The notes under the pieces were generated by a model. The model had not been told where the DNA came from and ran no database searches. It saw nothing but the letters and a program-made list of their open reading frames with translations. Below, one piece after another: positions 24,489 through 34,465 of a DNA stretch of 64,000 nucleotides. How positions within the stretch are numbered: the first letter of the stretch is position 1; every line of letters begins with the position of its first letter. The stretch lies in assembly GCF_001940525.2 (NCBI RefSeq), contig NZ_CP019438.1:62001-126000 (forward strand), given 5' to 3'. This DNA is from Thioclava nitratireducens (GTDB taxonomy: Bacteria > Pseudomonadota > Alphaproteobacteria > Rhodobacterales > Rhodobacteraceae). The translations under genes were made by a program, and so were the position numbers.

Positions 24489-25388
24489 ATGAATTGGCAG
24501 ACATTGCAACCTTGGTTGTCAAAGCTTCATCCGGACACGTGGTCGGGCGCGATGGCGCTTGCTGTCCTGTTCTTTATTGGCGGGCTCATTTTGTCCCGGG
24601 TTATGCGTCGGGCGATCCGATTGATCATGGAGCGCGACCGAGACCAACGGATCGACCGCATGGCCGCGTCGTTTCTGTCAAAGGTCGCGAGCGTCTTCGT
24701 CTGGATCGTGATCCTGATGCTCTACGCGCACATGATCCCGGCGCTGGACCGTCTCAGTACCGCGCTTCTGGCAAGTGTCTCTGTCGCTTCGATCGTCATC
24801 GGTCTTGCCGCACAATCGACGCTTGCCAATTTCGTTGCCGGTCTCAGCCTGATCTTCTACCGGCCGTTTCGGCTGGGCGATCGTATTCAGCTCAATGCAC
24901 CCACAGGGCTGGAGACCGGAATCGTCGAAGACGTGTCACTGGGCTACACCGTTCTGCAGACATTTGACAATCGCCGCGTGATTATCTCGAACTCGGTCAT
25001 ATCGAACACAGTGATGGTCAACCTGACGGCCGTGCACCCGCGTGTCATGGCCATCGTGCCGTTCTCGATCAGCTATGATGCGGACATCGACAAGGCGAGG
25101 GCAATCGCCTTGGAGTTGGCCGAGGCCCATGAGCAGGTGGAAGAGATCGTGGCCTGCCCGGTTATGTCGCTGGGCGCGTCAAGCGTGGACATGAATTTGA
25201 GGGTTTGGTGCGCGGATCCGGCAATAGCCGCAGGGGTCAAATCCGATCTGACGGAGCAGATCAAAAAACGGTTCGACGCCGAGGGGATCGAAATCCCCTA
25301 TGCCTACCAGAATGTTATCGTGAAGTCGCTTCCTGGATTAGCCGCTTCTGACCAGTCGGAGCAGGAAAACGAAAACAGTCAAGAGTAG
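24489..25388 (+). CDS. MscS-type mechanosensitive channel, copy 1
   Basis: Small-conductance mechanosensitive channel homologue, 299 aa. Three N-terminal membrane helices are followed by the pore helix and beta domain (ASIVIGLAAQSTLANFVAGL, FRLGDRIQL, GIVEDVSLGYTVL, VIISNSVI), all typical of MscS. It releases solutes on membrane stretch. The start at 24489 (MNWQ) is preferred over an upstream in-frame start in the CorA promoter area. Its 3' end overlaps a DUF202 remnant on the other strand by about 50 bases. Confidence 0.9.
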   Translation: MNWQTLQPWLSKLHPDTWSGAMALAVLFFIGGLILSRVMRRAIRLIMERDRDQRIDRMAASFLSKVASVFVWIVILMLYAHMIPALDRLSTALLASVSVASIVIGLAAQSTLANFVAGLSLIFYRPFRLGDRIQLNAPTGLETGIVEDVSLGYTVLQTFDNRRVIISNSVISNTVMVNLTAVHPRVMAIVPFSISYDADIDKARAIALELAEAHEQVEEIVACPVMSLGASSVDMNLRVWCADPAIAAGVKSDLTEQIKKRFDAEGIEIPYAYQNVIVKSLPGLAASDQSEQENENSQE

Positions 25389-25658
25389 GAGTGCCAGCGT
25401 CGCAGAAAAGAGGACTTCGATCCGACCGAAAGACAGGCGATCCAGGCGTTGCGCATCGATCTGTTGGCGGATCACCAAGAACCTTAGCGATGCCAGAAGT
25501 ACTAGCGTGGCGCTCAGCAGAACAAGTGCAAGGCCGGCCCAGGTATTGTTTGGAGTGGATGGCAGCTTTTCTACCAGAATCCGAAAGCCAGCAATGGCGA
25601 TAGCGGTGCGTATCCACGCTAGATTAGTTCGCTCGTTCGTGGCATGGTCTTGAAACTT
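25338..25658 (-). pseudogene. DUF202 (YidH-like) membrane protein, start missing
   Basis: Open frame of 106 codons reading NERTNLAWIRTAIAIAGFR, the DUF202 signature, followed by two more hydrophobic helices and ending LLRLVRSG. The frame is open back to a TAG at 25659-25661 but holds no ATG, GTG or TTG before the conserved start of the domain. Either the 5' end was lost or a rare start is used. DUF202 proteins are small three-helix inner-membrane proteins of unknown function. Confidence 0.7.
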
Positions 25659-25888
25659 CTATATCATTTTTCAAGTCCGCACTTTCTCGCTTCTGCTTAG
25701 CACCACCTTACACCTTTTCGACCATCGCGAAGTGCTGTGCCGGTCACGATCGGCGGTAAGAGATTGCTCGCGCTGACATGGCGAGGCAGGCGGCGCCGCA
25801 GCTCCCCAGAATTTAAGCTTGATCTTGTAAGCATCATTCTTGTCACTGGCGAAACGCGGGCATCAACCTCGAGGAGGGAACTAGTGAG
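25659..25888. other. Intergenic, nothing recognised
   Basis: About 230 bases upstream of the DUF502 gene, probably carrying its promoter. GAGGAGGGA lies about 12 bases before the ATG at 25889. Confidence 0.35.
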
Positions 25889-26596
25889 ATGAATCCATTA
25901 CGGTATGTTTGGGAAAAGGGCATAGCCAGCGCGTTTCTGACCGGCCTGTTCGTTTTGCTTCCGGTTATCCTGACGTTTTTGGTCATCGAATGGATCATAA
26001 CGAAACTGCGGGGAGCCCTTGGGCCTGGCAGTTTCGTTGGCGATCTCTTGACTTCCGGGGGAACTAGCCTGGTTGGCCCGGGGCACCAGACCATTGCTTT
26101 TTGGCTCGGACTCGCCATTGCGCTCTTGGGGGTCTGGGCGCTCGGCGTTCTGGTCAAGGCGCAGGCAAAGCGCCAGCTCACGACGTGGATCGACACCTTG
26201 TTCTCACGGGTGCCGTTGGTGAAAACGATCTACAAACCGGTGAGCCAGGTCGTTCGCATGCTGAATACGGACGAAGGTGATGAGTTCAAAGGCATGTCGG
26301 TGGTCATGTGCCGTTTCGGTGGTGAGCAGGGCGCCGAAGTTCTGGCGCTTCTGACTTCCCAAGAAGTCTATGTCGTTGACGGCAACAGGCGGCGGCTAGT
26401 GTATCTACCGACGTCGCCAATACCCATGTCCGGCGGGCTTGTCTTCGTCGCCGAGGACGCGGTCAGTTCGGTGCCGGGCGTGGAAGCAGACGACTTGATG
26501 AAGATATATTTCTCGATGGGAGCGCTTATGCCCGAGGAAGGGCAGGGCGGCCTGCCACGCGCAATCGAGAACAAGTTGAAGGGCCTGAAAGTCTGA
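25889..26596 (+). CDS. DUF502 family membrane protein
   Basis: 235-aa inner-membrane protein of the DUF502 family (function unknown). Two membrane helices lie at about residues 14-35 (TGLFVLLPVILTFLVIEWII) and 65-85; the rest is a soluble beta domain with the family pattern RVPLVKTIYKPVSQV and YLPTSPIPMSGGLVFV. The last codons overlap the next gene's ATG by one base. Forms a unit with the DedA gene that follows. Confidence 0.85.
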   Translation: MNPLRYVWEKGIASAFLTGLFVLLPVILTFLVIEWIITKLRGALGPGSFVGDLLTSGGTSLVGPGHQTIAFWLGLAIALLGVWALGVLVKAQAKRQLTTWIDTLFSRVPLVKTIYKPVSQVVRMLNTDEGDEFKGMSVVMCRFGGEQGAEVLALLTSQEVYVVDGNRRRLVYLPTSPIPMSGGLVFVAEDAVSSVPGVEADDLMKIYFSMGALMPEEGQGGLPRAIENKLKGLKV

Positions 26597-27219
26597 TGCT
26601 TTGGATCAAGGATCATCTTCTCGCTTTAGTTGAGCAGTATGGAGTGATTGCACTTTTCTTCTCGATCACGCTGGAGACGCTCGGACTTCCCTTGCCGGGC
26701 GAAAGCGCCCTCGTCGCATCCTCGGCCGCCGCCGGGGCCGGCAAGCTCAGCATATGGCACGTTGTGATTGCGGCATATGCCGCGGCAGTTCTTGGCGACA
26801 ATATCGGCTATCTCATCGGGCACAGATACGGTAAAGCCGTTATTCTGCGCTATGGCGCGCGCATCGGCATTACACATGACAAATACATGCGTGTGGAGGA
26901 GATCACGGCAAAGTACGGGCCTTTCATGGTCATCGCCGCGCGATTCATTGTGCTCCTGCGACAGTTGAACGGCCTTGTGGCCGGGTCGTCAGGCATGCAC
27001 TGGGCAAAGTTTCTGATCGCCAATCTGATCGGCGCAGCACTCTGGGTCGGTTTGTGGTCTACGCTTGCATACAAGTTTGGTCATGATGTCTCGATCGTTC
27101 CCTGGATTTGGAATCATTTGTCCTTGATTGCGATGGTGGTGTTTCCGCTGCTTCTACTCTTGATAGCGGTGCTATACTGGCGCGTTTGTTGGAAAAAGCA
27201 CGACATTACCGAGAATTGA
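26596..27219 (+). CDS. DedA-family membrane protein, copy 1
   Basis: 207-aa DedA homologue. ETLGLPLPGES, GDNIGYLIGHRYG and RFIVLLRQLNGLVAGSSGM are the conserved blocks, with the Arg and acidic residues needed by the family. Members flip undecaprenyl phosphate or phospholipids and influence resistance to cationic peptides. Translationally coupled to the DUF502 gene (start overlaps its stop). Confidence 0.88.
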   Translation: MLWIKDHLLALVEQYGVIALFFSITLETLGLPLPGESALVASSAAAGAGKLSIWHVVIAAYAAAVLGDNIGYLIGHRYGKAVILRYGARIGITHDKYMRVEEITAKYGPFMVIAARFIVLLRQLNGLVAGSSGMHWAKFLIANLIGAALWVGLWSTLAYKFGHDVSIVPWIWNHLSLIAMVVFPLLLLLIAVLYWRVCWKKHDITEN

Positions 27220-27260
27220 TTCACGCGTCAGGCAGCCGTGTTCATGCTGGCCCATTTTTC

Positions 27261-27479
27261 ATGTCTAAAGAAATAAGGAGACTTCGCGAGGAACGGATCA
27301 GATCATTTGCCGCTAGCGCCCTGATCGCTCAGAACGTATTTGCTGGCGCCGGCATCATGGCCATGGGTGTTGTCATCGTTCTGGGCGGAGCGTTCGATCT
27401 GGCCCTGCCGCTTGCAGATTCGAGCTCGATGGCAGAAGCCGAGAGATGCGCTGCAGAGGTGAGCCTGGAAAATTGCTGA
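27261..27479 (+). CDS. Small single-helix membrane protein
   Basis: 72-aa product with a charged N-terminus (MSKEIRRLREERIRSF), one hydrophobic segment (NVFAGAGIMAMGVVIVLGGAF) and an acidic tail. No ribosome site is visible, but it lies 42 bases after the DedA gene in the same direction. Unknown function; could be a conserved small protein of this cluster. Confidence 0.4.
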   Translation: MSKEIRRLREERIRSFAASALIAQNVFAGAGIMAMGVVIVLGGAFDLALPLADSSSMAEAERCAAEVSLENC

Positions 27480-27629
27480 CGCTGAGCCTGCGGTCGCGTG
27501 ACGACCACAGAAAAACATGCGCGACAACGGCGAGGAAATCTAGCTTGAACAAGGACGCTTTCGTGAAGTGGTCCCAGCAAACTGGACAGTCGGCTAAGGT
27601 GTATCCCGAACCTTTGAAGGGATACGAGA

Positions 27630-27908
27630 ATGGCGAAGCGCCGGAAGTTTACAGACCAGTTTAAGGCCAGGGTCGCGCTGGAAGCGCTGCGTGGCGACAA
27701 GACTATCCAGGAGATCGCGGCGAAGCACCAGGTGCATCCGAACCAGGTCAGCACGTGGAAACGGCAGGCGGTCGAAGGCATGGCCGATGTGTTTGCCCGT
27801 GGCGGCAAGCCGGAAGGGCCGACCGAGGCCGAAGTCACGGAACTGCACGCCAAGATCGGGAGGCTGGCGGTCGAGAACGATTTTTTGTCCGAAGGGCTGA
27901 AGCGGTGA
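27630..27908 (+). CDS. IS3-family OrfA
   Basis: 92-aa DNA-binding OrfA with a helix-turn-helix (DKTIQEIAAKHQVHPNQVST) and a C-terminal leucine zipper region (LHAKIGRLAVENDFL). Overlaps orfB by four bases, the usual IS3 frameshift arrangement. Confidence 0.88.
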   Translation: MAKRRKFTDQFKARVALEALRGDKTIQEIAAKHQVHPNQVSTWKRQAVEGMADVFARGGKPEGPTEAEVTELHAKIGRLAVENDFLSEGLKR

Positions 27909-28460
27909 GCCCCGAGAAGAAACGCGCGATGATCAAACGGGACCACCCGCAGCTCAGTATCAGCCAGCAGTGCAATCTGGTGCGGCTCAGCCGATCCGCG
28001 TTCTACTACGCGCCGGTCGGGATCGACGCCGAAACGCTGGCGATGATGAAAGAGATCGACCGGGTCTTCACCAAGTATCCGTTCTTCGGCAGCCGCCAGA
28101 TCGCGGCCTATCTGCGCCGGGAGGGGGTCGTCATAGGTCGTCATCGCGTCAGGCGATTGATGGCGAAGATGGGGCTGGAGGCGATCTACAAACGTCCCAG
28201 AACCAGTCAGCCGCACCCCCAGCATCCGGTCTTCCCGTATTTGCTGAGAAAGATACAGATCGACCGGCCCAACCAGGTCTGGTGCGCCGACATCACCTTT
28301 GTGCCTGTGCGCAACGGGTTCCTCTATCTCGTGGCGATCATGGATTGGGCCTCGCGCAAGGTCCTGAGTTGGCGGCTGTCGAACACGATGCATGCGGACT
28401 TCTGCGTGGATGCGCTGAATGAAGTCATCGCCAAATACGGCCCGCCCGAGATCATGAACA
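27905..28460 (+). pseudogene. IS3-family OrfB transposase, 3' truncated
   Basis: N-terminal 185 residues of the DDE transposase (SRSAFYYAPVG, FFGSRQIAAYLRREG, then the first catalytic Asp in VWCADITFVPV). The frame ends at the IS256 left tip after YGPPEIMN, so the second Asp and the Glu of the triad are gone. Inactive. Confidence 0.9.
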
Positions 28461-29838
28461 GTTAGTGTCCGAGGACGTGGTGTAATTTCTGCGCCGTCAA
28501 AGGTGTAATCCCGGGTGGCCATCGAGGTGTATGGTCGAGGTGGAGTTTGGCGACTTCAACCGCGAACCCTACGGAGACCCCGATGACCAAGACCAACATG
28601 GACCTGTCCGCGCTTCTGGCCAAGCACGATCAAGGAGACTTCCTGCGCAGCATCGCCGAGGCTGTCCTGCAACTGATCATGGAGGCCGATGTTGACGGCC
28701 TGATCGGCGCCGGTCGGCATGAACGCTGCGGCGAACGCACGACCTGGCGAAACGGGTATCGAGAGCGCGCTCTCGATACCCGTTTGGGCACACTGAACCT
28801 GCGGGTGCCCAAGCTTCGGCAGGGCAGTTACTTCCCGGGCTTCCTGGAGGCCCGCAAAACCTCGGAACAAGCGCTGGTGGCCGTCATCCAGGAGGCGTGG
28901 ATCAGCGGCGTCTCCACCCGGCGGGTGGACGAGCTGGTGCAGGCGATGGGGCTGAACGGCATTTCCAAGAGCACGGTCTCGAAGCTCTGCAAGGACATAG
29001 ATGAGAGGGTCGGCGAGTTCCTGAACCGGCCGCTGACCGGCGAATGGCCCTATGTCTGGCTCGACGCGACCTACCTGAAAGTGCGTCAGGGTGGCCGGAT
29101 CGTGCCGGTCGCGGCGATAATCGCGGTGGCCGCCAACACCGAGGGGCGCCGGGAAATCATCGGCCTGGGGATCGGTCCCTCGGAGGCCGAGACCTTCTGG
29201 ACCGAGTTCCTTCGCTCCCTGCGCGCTCGGGGCCTTGGCGGCATCAGGCTGGTGATCAGCGACGCCCATACCGGCCTCAAGGCGGCCATCGCCAGGGTCT
29301 TCGAAGCGACCTGGCAGAGGTGTCGCGTTCACTGGATGCGCAACGCTCTGGCGCACGTCTCGCGCGGGCAACACACCGTCGTTGCCGCAGCGATCCGCCA
29401 AGCTTTCGACCAGCCCGACCGCGCCCATGCCGGCGAAACCTGGCGCAAGGTGGCCGAGCAGTTGCGCCCGCGCTGGCCAAAGCTGGCCGATCTCATGGAC
29501 GCCAGCGAGCACGACGTGCTGGCCTACATGTCCTTCCCCCGCCAGCACCGCACCAAGCTGCACAGCACCAACCCGATCGAGCGTCTGAACAAGGAAGTGA
29601 AGCGCCGCGCCGACGTCGTCGGGATCTTCCCGAACGAGGCGTCCATCATGCGCCTGATCGGCGCGGTGCTGTTCGAGCAGAATGACGAGTGGCAGACCTC
29701 GAGCCGCTACATGATGGTCGAGGCCTTCGCCCAGATCGACAAGGAGGAGATCGACCCCATTCTCAGCATAACCACGAAAGCCGCCTGATCATGCCCTCAG
29801 GCCATCCGGGAAATTACACCACCTTGACGGACGTGACC
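28461..29838 (+). mobile_element. IS256-family element, copy 2 (1378 bp, no target duplication)
   Basis: Same length, ends and apparently same sequence as copy 1, in the same orientation 21,511 bases away. The flanks CATGAACA (left) and TCAATTAC (right) do not match, and the left flank is a cut IS3. The copy therefore results from, or has taken part in, a deletion or recombination. Confidence 0.93.
28583..29788 (+). CDS. IS256-family transposase, copy 2
   Basis: 401-aa transposase apparently identical to that of copy 1, with the catalytic blocks WLDATYLKVR, ISDAHTG and ERLNKEVKRR intact, and the same internal palindrome (28750-28785). Confidence 0.95.
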   Translation: MTKTNMDLSALLAKHDQGDFLRSIAEAVLQLIMEADVDGLIGAGRHERCGERTTWRNGYRERALDTRLGTLNLRVPKLRQGSYFPGFLEARKTSEQALVAVIQEAWISGVSTRRVDELVQAMGLNGISKSTVSKLCKDIDERVGEFLNRPLTGEWPYVWLDATYLKVRQGGRIVPVAAIIAVAANTEGRREIIGLGIGPSEAETFWTEFLRSLRARGLGGIRLVISDAHTGLKAAIARVFEATWQRCRVHWMRNALAHVSRGQHTVVAAAIRQAFDQPDRAHAGETWRKVAEQLRPRWPKLADLMDASEHDVLAYMSFPRQHRTKLHSTNPIERLNKEVKRRADVVGIFPNEASIMRLIGAVLFEQNDEWQTSSRYMMVEAFAQIDKEEIDPILSITTKAA

Positions 29839-29939
29839 TCAATTACCGGTGTTTTTGCTTCAGCATTCATCGAATAAGCTTTCGGAATGTATACAGATTC
29901 GTCAAGAGCGGCGGCGTTGGTGAATATCGAGGTGCTGAG

Positions 29940-31043
29940 ATGACCGACATCACGCGGCGCGCCATAACCACACTATTCATTGCAGTCGCAATTCTAAGTG
30001 CTTGCGCGCCGCGCAGCGATCGGATGCCACTTTCTCCGGGCGAACAGGCGCTCGCCTACGGCGTTCCCGGATCGGAGAACCGATCAGGCCTCCCTGTATC
30101 AGCCAAGCCCGGACCAGCAATCGCGTTCTCTGGGGGCGGGCAGAAGGGGGCCTACGGTGCCGGATTGATGGTCGGCTGGACCGAACGCGGTGATCGACCA
30201 GAGTTTTCTGTTGTCACCGGGGTCAGTACCGGTGCGATCCTTGCCCTTTTCACGTTTCTCGGTCCTGAATATGACAATACCGTTGAGATGCTCTACACGC
30301 GCTATCAGACGCGAGACTTGCTTCGGAGAAATTATGTTGGGGGTTTGCTGGGCGGGAATGCCCTCGACAATGCCGCGCCATACCGTTCCCTGATCGATCA
30401 ACATGTCAACGATGCCATTGTCGGCGAGATCGCGGCAGAGGCTCGAAGGGGTCGGACGCTTTTGATCGGTTCAACGGATTTGGACGGCAAAAGGCCCTAT
30501 CTCTGGGACGTTACCAAGATTGCGGCCTCTGGTCATCCGAATAGGGGACAGCTTATCCGCGACATCATTCAGGCCTCATCGGCCATTCCTGCCATTTTTC
30601 CGCCGGTGATCATCCCGTTCGTTGACGCATCCGGGCGTTCCGGTGACCAGCTTCATGTCGATGGCGGGATTACACGACCGTTCGTATTCAGGCCGCTGAC
30701 GGCGCCAGACTCGACGCGCTCTAGCTCGGTCTTCATTGTCGCTAATGAGTACATCGATCCGGGTTTCGAACCTGTTGAACCGAACCTACGCAACGTTGCT
30801 TCCGCGGCGGTCGAAACGGCCGTAACAACGGCCATCCGGGACGAAATTGCACTTTTTGCGGAAGCCGCAAGCCGGACCGGAATTCAGTGGCGCGGGACCA
30901 CTATTCCGGACAATTTTACCTTGCAACCAAATCAACAATTCGACCCGGAGTATATGCGCCAACTCTTCGAGCGTGGGCGCACGTCAATCATTACTGACCG
31001 GTCATGGACGCAAAACGCGAATAACGTCCAGAATTTGCGCTGA
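29940..31043 (+). CDS. Patatin-like phospholipase, lipoprotein
   Basis: Predicted lipid acyl hydrolase anchored in the membrane. The N-terminus carries a lipoprotein signal (LFIAVAILSAC, lipobox Cys about residue 22). The patatin domain has the oxyanion loop FSGGGQKGAYGAG, the nucleophile GVSTGAI and the catalytic Asp in HVDGGITRP. 367 aa. A GAGG ribosome site precedes the ATG at 29940. First gene after IS256 copy 2 and the only plus-strand gene of this block; convergent with the YkvA-like gene. Confidence 0.88.
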   Translation: MTDITRRAITTLFIAVAILSACAPRSDRMPLSPGEQALAYGVPGSENRSGLPVSAKPGPAIAFSGGGQKGAYGAGLMVGWTERGDRPEFSVVTGVSTGAILALFTFLGPEYDNTVEMLYTRYQTRDLLRRNYVGGLLGGNALDNAAPYRSLIDQHVNDAIVGEIAAEARRGRTLLIGSTDLDGKRPYLWDVTKIAASGHPNRGQLIRDIIQASSAIPAIFPPVIIPFVDASGRSGDQLHVDGGITRPFVFRPLTAPDSTRSSSVFIVANEYIDPGFEPVEPNLRNVASAAVETAVTTAIRDEIALFAEAASRTGIQWRGTTIPDNFTLQPNQQFDPEYMRQLFERGRTSIITDRSWTQNANNVQNLR

Positions 31044-31070
31044 GATCAACACGCTAGGATCCAGACTCAA

Positions 31071-31451
31071 TCACGAAGCGATAGCTTCGTAAATGACCCA
31101 GCCGATCGCGGCTGCGGCTCCCATCCAGATAGCTAGTATTACTAAGGCTGCAGTCTTGCTGGTTGGCCGTTCGGTGAGCTGTGTAGCTTGTACACGGCAA
31201 TCCTCAATCACGTCGTCAGGAACCATGCGCATTGCTATCCATAAGCCCAATGGGACGAGCAAAATATCGTCAAAGAAACCAATAATGGGTATGAAATCCG
31301 GAATGAGATCGATCGGCGAAAGCGCATAGGCCACGACTGATGCTGCGAGGGCCTTTGCGTACCATGGTGTTCGAGGATCACGCGCGGCAAGATAGAGACA
31401 GACCGTATCTCTCTTGACGGTTTGTGCCCACTGCCGGACTCGACTCTGCAT
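31071..31451 (-). CDS. YkvA-like (DUF1232) membrane protein
   Basis: 126-aa protein with the DUF1232 signature (TPWYAKALAASVVAYALSPIDLIPDFIPI followed by GFFDDILLVPLG) at about residues 28-70 and an extra C-terminal membrane helix (AALVILAIWMGAAAAIGWVI). Function of the family is unknown; it is common next to envelope and secretion genes. Separated by 500 bases from the long minus-strand operon upstream. Confidence 0.85.
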   Translation of the reverse strand: MQSRVRQWAQTVKRDTVCLYLAARDPRTPWYAKALAASVVAYALSPIDLIPDFIPIIGFFDDILLVPLGLWIAMRMVPDDVIEDCRVQATQLTERPTSKTAALVILAIWMGAAAAIGWVIYEAIAS

Positions 31452-31954
31452 TTGGCTAGCTTACCAAAAACTCTTATGACCCAGACCATTATTCATCGCC
31501 AAAAGGCGCCCAGTGTAGCCAGCGCGACTGACTGCCCACAAATGCTCTGTATCCCCGTCACGCCCAATCCAAAAGTGGCATACTCTTGCGCCCTCCTTTG
31601 GTCAGGTTTTTCTCCGCCGTTGACAGGCTCCACCCTAGTTCGCTGGAACAAGCAGCTCAATCACCGCCCATTGTTTCTCCGACAGTCAAAACAGATGTCC
31701 CCATCGAAGCCTCTAAATCTCTGATTCGGCGCTTTGAATCTGATTTGCTACGTCAAATCAATGCTATCAATGGGTTTTTACTCGAGCGCAGGCTAGCAAA
31801 TACATCAGAAAGCCAGCTGACTTCAGTTTAAGCGTCACAGGGATAAGAATCTACTTCATCACAATCAAATGCGGCGTACTGCGATGCAGGTCGCCAACGA
31901 CACAAATCACATGGGCAAGCGATGTCAGAGACCGTGAGGCGATGACGTCCGCCA
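31452..31954. other. Intergenic, no supported gene
   Basis: About 500 bases downstream of the 3-hydroxybutyrate dehydrogenase gene. A plus-strand frame at 31586-31831 (81 codons, ending FLLERRLANTSESQLTSV) is open but has no ribosome site or recognised relatives. No strong terminator is apparent. Confidence 0.35.
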
Positions 31955-32737
31955 TCACTCCATGAACCAGCCATGGCTTACGACGAGCGACTGGCCGGTC
32001 AGCGCATTTGTCGGGAAGGCCGCAAAAAGATGCGCAATCTCGGCGACATCCTCGACGGTTGTGAATTCCTTGTCGACGGTACCTCCTAACATGATGGTGT
32101 TGACCACCTCTTCCTCTGAGATGCCTAGCTCGGCAGCCTGTTCGGGAATCTGCTTGTCTACCAGAGGCGTACGCACAAAGCCGGGGCAAATTACATTGGC
32201 CCGCACCCCGTGCTTGGCACCTTCCTTGGAGATCACACGTGAAAGGCCCAGAAGCCCGTGTTTGGCCGTGACATAGGCCGATTTCAAGGGTGAGGCTTCC
32301 TTCGAATGGACCGAGCCCATGAAGATGATCGCGCCAGCGCCAGCCTTGTACATATGCGGCAGGCAGGCCTTGGAGGTCAAAAAAGCCCCGTCAAGATGGA
32401 TCGAAAGCAGCTTCTTCCAGTCATCAAACGGAAAGTCCTGCAGCTCGTGTACGATCTGGATACCGGCGTTCGACACAAGCACGTCTACACCGCCCCAAGC
32501 ATCGACAACCTTTGCAACACCCGCATTGACGGCCTCCTCGCTTGTGACGTCCATCTCAACGCCCATGGCCAATCCGGGGCCCATCTCGGTCAACTCTTTC
32601 GCCGTCGCTTCGGCATCGCTCTGGTGTAAATCCGCGATCGCAACTTTCGCGCCGCTTTCAACGTAGCGTTTCGCGATGGTCGCACCGATCCCACGGGCAG
32701 CACCGGTCACGATGCAGACTTTGTTTTGCAGGTTCAT
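31955..32737 (-). CDS. 3-hydroxybutyrate dehydrogenase
   Basis: Short-chain dehydrogenase interconverting (R)-3-hydroxybutyrate and acetoacetate with NAD, 260 aa. Visible are the cofactor motif [15 protein letters not shown] at SNAGIQ, the catalytic Ser in GSVHSKEA and YVTAKHG (Tyr and Lys), and the family-specific [21 protein letters not shown] precedes the ATG at 32737. Last gene of the operon, 58 bases after the acetoacetate decarboxylase gene, whose substrate it produces. Confidence 0.9.
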   Translation of the reverse strand: MNLQNKVCIVTGAARGIGATIAKRYVESGAKVAIADLHQSDAEATAKELTEMGPGLAMGVEMDVTSEEAVNAGVAKVVDAWGGVDVLVSNAGIQIVHELQDFPFDDWKKLLSIHLDGAFLTSKACLPHMYKAGAGAIIFMGSVHSKEASPLKSAYVTAKHGLLGLSRVISKEGAKHGVRANVICPGFVRTPLVDKQIPEQAAELGISEEEVVNTIMLGGTVDKEFTTVEDVAEIAHLFAAFPTNALTGQSLVVSHGWFME

Positions 32738-32795
32738 CAATTGCTCCTTTTACGTTTCTAAGACTCGTTTGCTCCGTCATAGCGAACTGAATCTG

Positions 32796-33548
32796 TCATG
32801 TTTCTAGCTCGGTCAAATAGTCGTGCACGACTTTCCCGAGACCCAGCGTTAAGTCGGTCAGAATGTGGGTTGCCGAGATGACCTCGCGCATCGGAAGGTC
32901 CGTAAGGGGCGCAAGTGCGTGACTGTGCAGGTCAAGCGCCGCCGGTCCTTCCCACGCACCCTTGATGGTCACGTCTTCAAGATAATATTCGACCAACTCA
33001 CAAATTTGCGGCCCGCTGCAATCGGCACGTGGGATGATCTTGAGTAGCCAACTGGGCGCAGCCAATGCTTTGGCCACATTGTCGTGGTCAAGCGCGCGAT
33101 GTTTATAGCCCATGGTTGCGCTCGCGACCTGAACCGATCCGACAGCCAGTGTGCCGACCAGCGTATCCTTTTCCACCCGCATCCGCGGCTCCGCCATTTT
33201 CTTGGGAAAACCCCAGATCTCGCGGCCCCCTGCAATTGGGCTTTCGTCGTTCAGGAACATCGCATGGACGTATCCGCCCTTGCGGCCTTTGAATTCGACA
33301 GGGATGACCTGGCCGGTTTCCGTGTAATCGCCGAACCCGGTGCTGTTCGGCATGCGAATGAACTCGTATTTCACGATTGGTTCCGTCACTTGCAAAGGTT
33401 CAGGCACAACCGCGCGCAGGGCGTCCAAATCCGTGCGATAGGTCACGATAAAGAATTCGCGATCGACAAACCGATAGGGGCCCTTGGGATAGGACGGGCT
33501 GGTCAGTGGCATAGCGAAGGCGTTCTTGACGACGTCCGCGGGGTTCAT
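32796..33548 (-). CDS. adc: Acetoacetate decarboxylase
   Basis: Decarboxylates acetoacetate to acetone and CO2 via a Schiff base. 250 aa. The active-site lysine lies in [14 protein letters not shown], and [18 protein letters not shown] and [10 protein letters not shown] are the other family blocks. GGAGC precedes the start; the ATG overlaps the mscS stop by four bases. Paired with 3-hydroxybutyrate dehydrogenase downstream, it would turn ketone bodies or PHB monomers into acetone. Confidence 0.92.
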   Translation of the reverse strand: MNPADVVKNAFAMPLTSPSYPKGPYRFVDREFFIVTYRTDLDALRAVVPEPLQVTEPIVKYEFIRMPNSTGFGDYTETGQVIPVEFKGRKGGYVHAMFLNDESPIAGGREIWGFPKKMAEPRMRVEKDTLVGTLAVGSVQVASATMGYKHRALDHDNVAKALAAPSWLLKIIPRADCSGPQICELVEYYLEDVTIKGAWEGPAALDLHSHALAPLTDLPMREVISATHILTDLTLGLGKVVHDYLTELET

Positions 33549-34465
33549 GATTTTGCTCCTTCTGCATTTGAAACCAGATCGACCTTCAGCGGAGGCAAGC
33601 CGACGATATCGTACGTCCCCGACGCGATTCCAACTTTGTCTGGATGCTCATCAAACGCGGCAATGATGGCCTCGCACAAATTCGACTTTGTGGACCGTCG
33701 TTGTTTGTAAGGAACCAGATAGCGGATGGAGTATTCAAGCCAGTTGTCATTGGCAACGAGGAAGACCTGTGGTTCCAGACTGGCGTCTTCGATGGCATAG
33801 TCCTCCTTGAGGGTTTGCCACTCGGACTTCATCGCCTCGGTTGCATCTGCAACCAGCGAAGCCACCGCATCCATCAAGATCTTGACGGCCAGTTTCAAGT
33901 CGCTGCCGTATTTGACCGGGACTTTCAATTCGTCCCAGAGGAATTCGTAATCAGCACTATAGTTGAACACCGGCTCCTGATAGATTGCTGCATTTGGAAC
34001 GCGCACAACCCGGCCGGTGTATTGATCGCCGTTTACCCAATCGCCGCGGACTTCCATCATGGTCGTCAGGAACGCATTGATTTGGATCACGTCACCGATC
34101 ACGCCACCGATTTTGACACGATCACCGGTGCGATACACCCGCCTGGCGATGATCTGGATGAAGGCGACGCCGCTGGCCAGGACGTGTTGCAGCGCAAAAG
34201 CTGCGGCAGCACCGAACACGCCGACGGAGACGACGAAGCCGCTCAGGCTTTGAGAAAACGTGACCGATGCGGGAAGGGCGATCGTGACCAGCAAGGCTAG
34301 GTTGACGCCACGCCGGATCGTGCGGCGTGCGTGCGGATCGGAGACCTTTCTCAGAAATATGCCGCGAACCAGAAAGACAAGGAACCAGAACACGGCAACC
34401 GCTGCGACAAATATCGCCAGTTTCAACAGAACCGGGTGGGTTGTTGCGAAGTTACTCAACATCAT
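33545..34465 (-). CDS. MscS-type mechanosensitive channel, copy 2
   Basis: 306-aa MscS homologue with two to three N-terminal membrane helices, the pore helix [20 protein letters not shown], then [20 protein letters not shown] and [13 protein letters not shown]. It has an additional charged C-terminal region. Overlaps both neighbours by four bases and has AAAGGGG upstream. Differs clearly from the copy at 24489. Its place between lipid hydrolase and ketone genes suggests co-expression on membrane stress. Confidence 0.88.
   Translation of the reverse strand: MMLSNFATTHPVLLKLAIFVAAVAVFWFLVFLVRGIFLRKVSDPHARRTIRRGVNLALLVTIALPASVTFSQSLSGFVVSVGVFGAAAAFALQHVLASGVAFIQIIARRVYRTGDRVKIGGVIGDVIQINAFLTTMMEVRGDWVNGDQYTGRVVRVPNAAIYQEPVFNYSADYEFLWDELKVPVKYGSDLKLAVKILMDAVASLVADATEAMKSEWQTLKEDYAIEDASLEPQVFLVANDNWLEYSIRYLVPYKQRRSTKSNLCEAIIAAFDEHPDKVGIASGTYDIVGLPPLKVDLVSNAEGAKS

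Larger units (their letters stand above)
27569..28460 (+). mobile_element. IS3-family element, right part removed at IS256 copy 2
   Basis: Left end near GTCCCAGCAAACTGGACAG, then two overlapping genes orfA and orfB as in IS3. The element stops dead at the IS256 tip at 28461, and the remaining third is not found beyond the IS256 copy. Confidence 0.85.
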
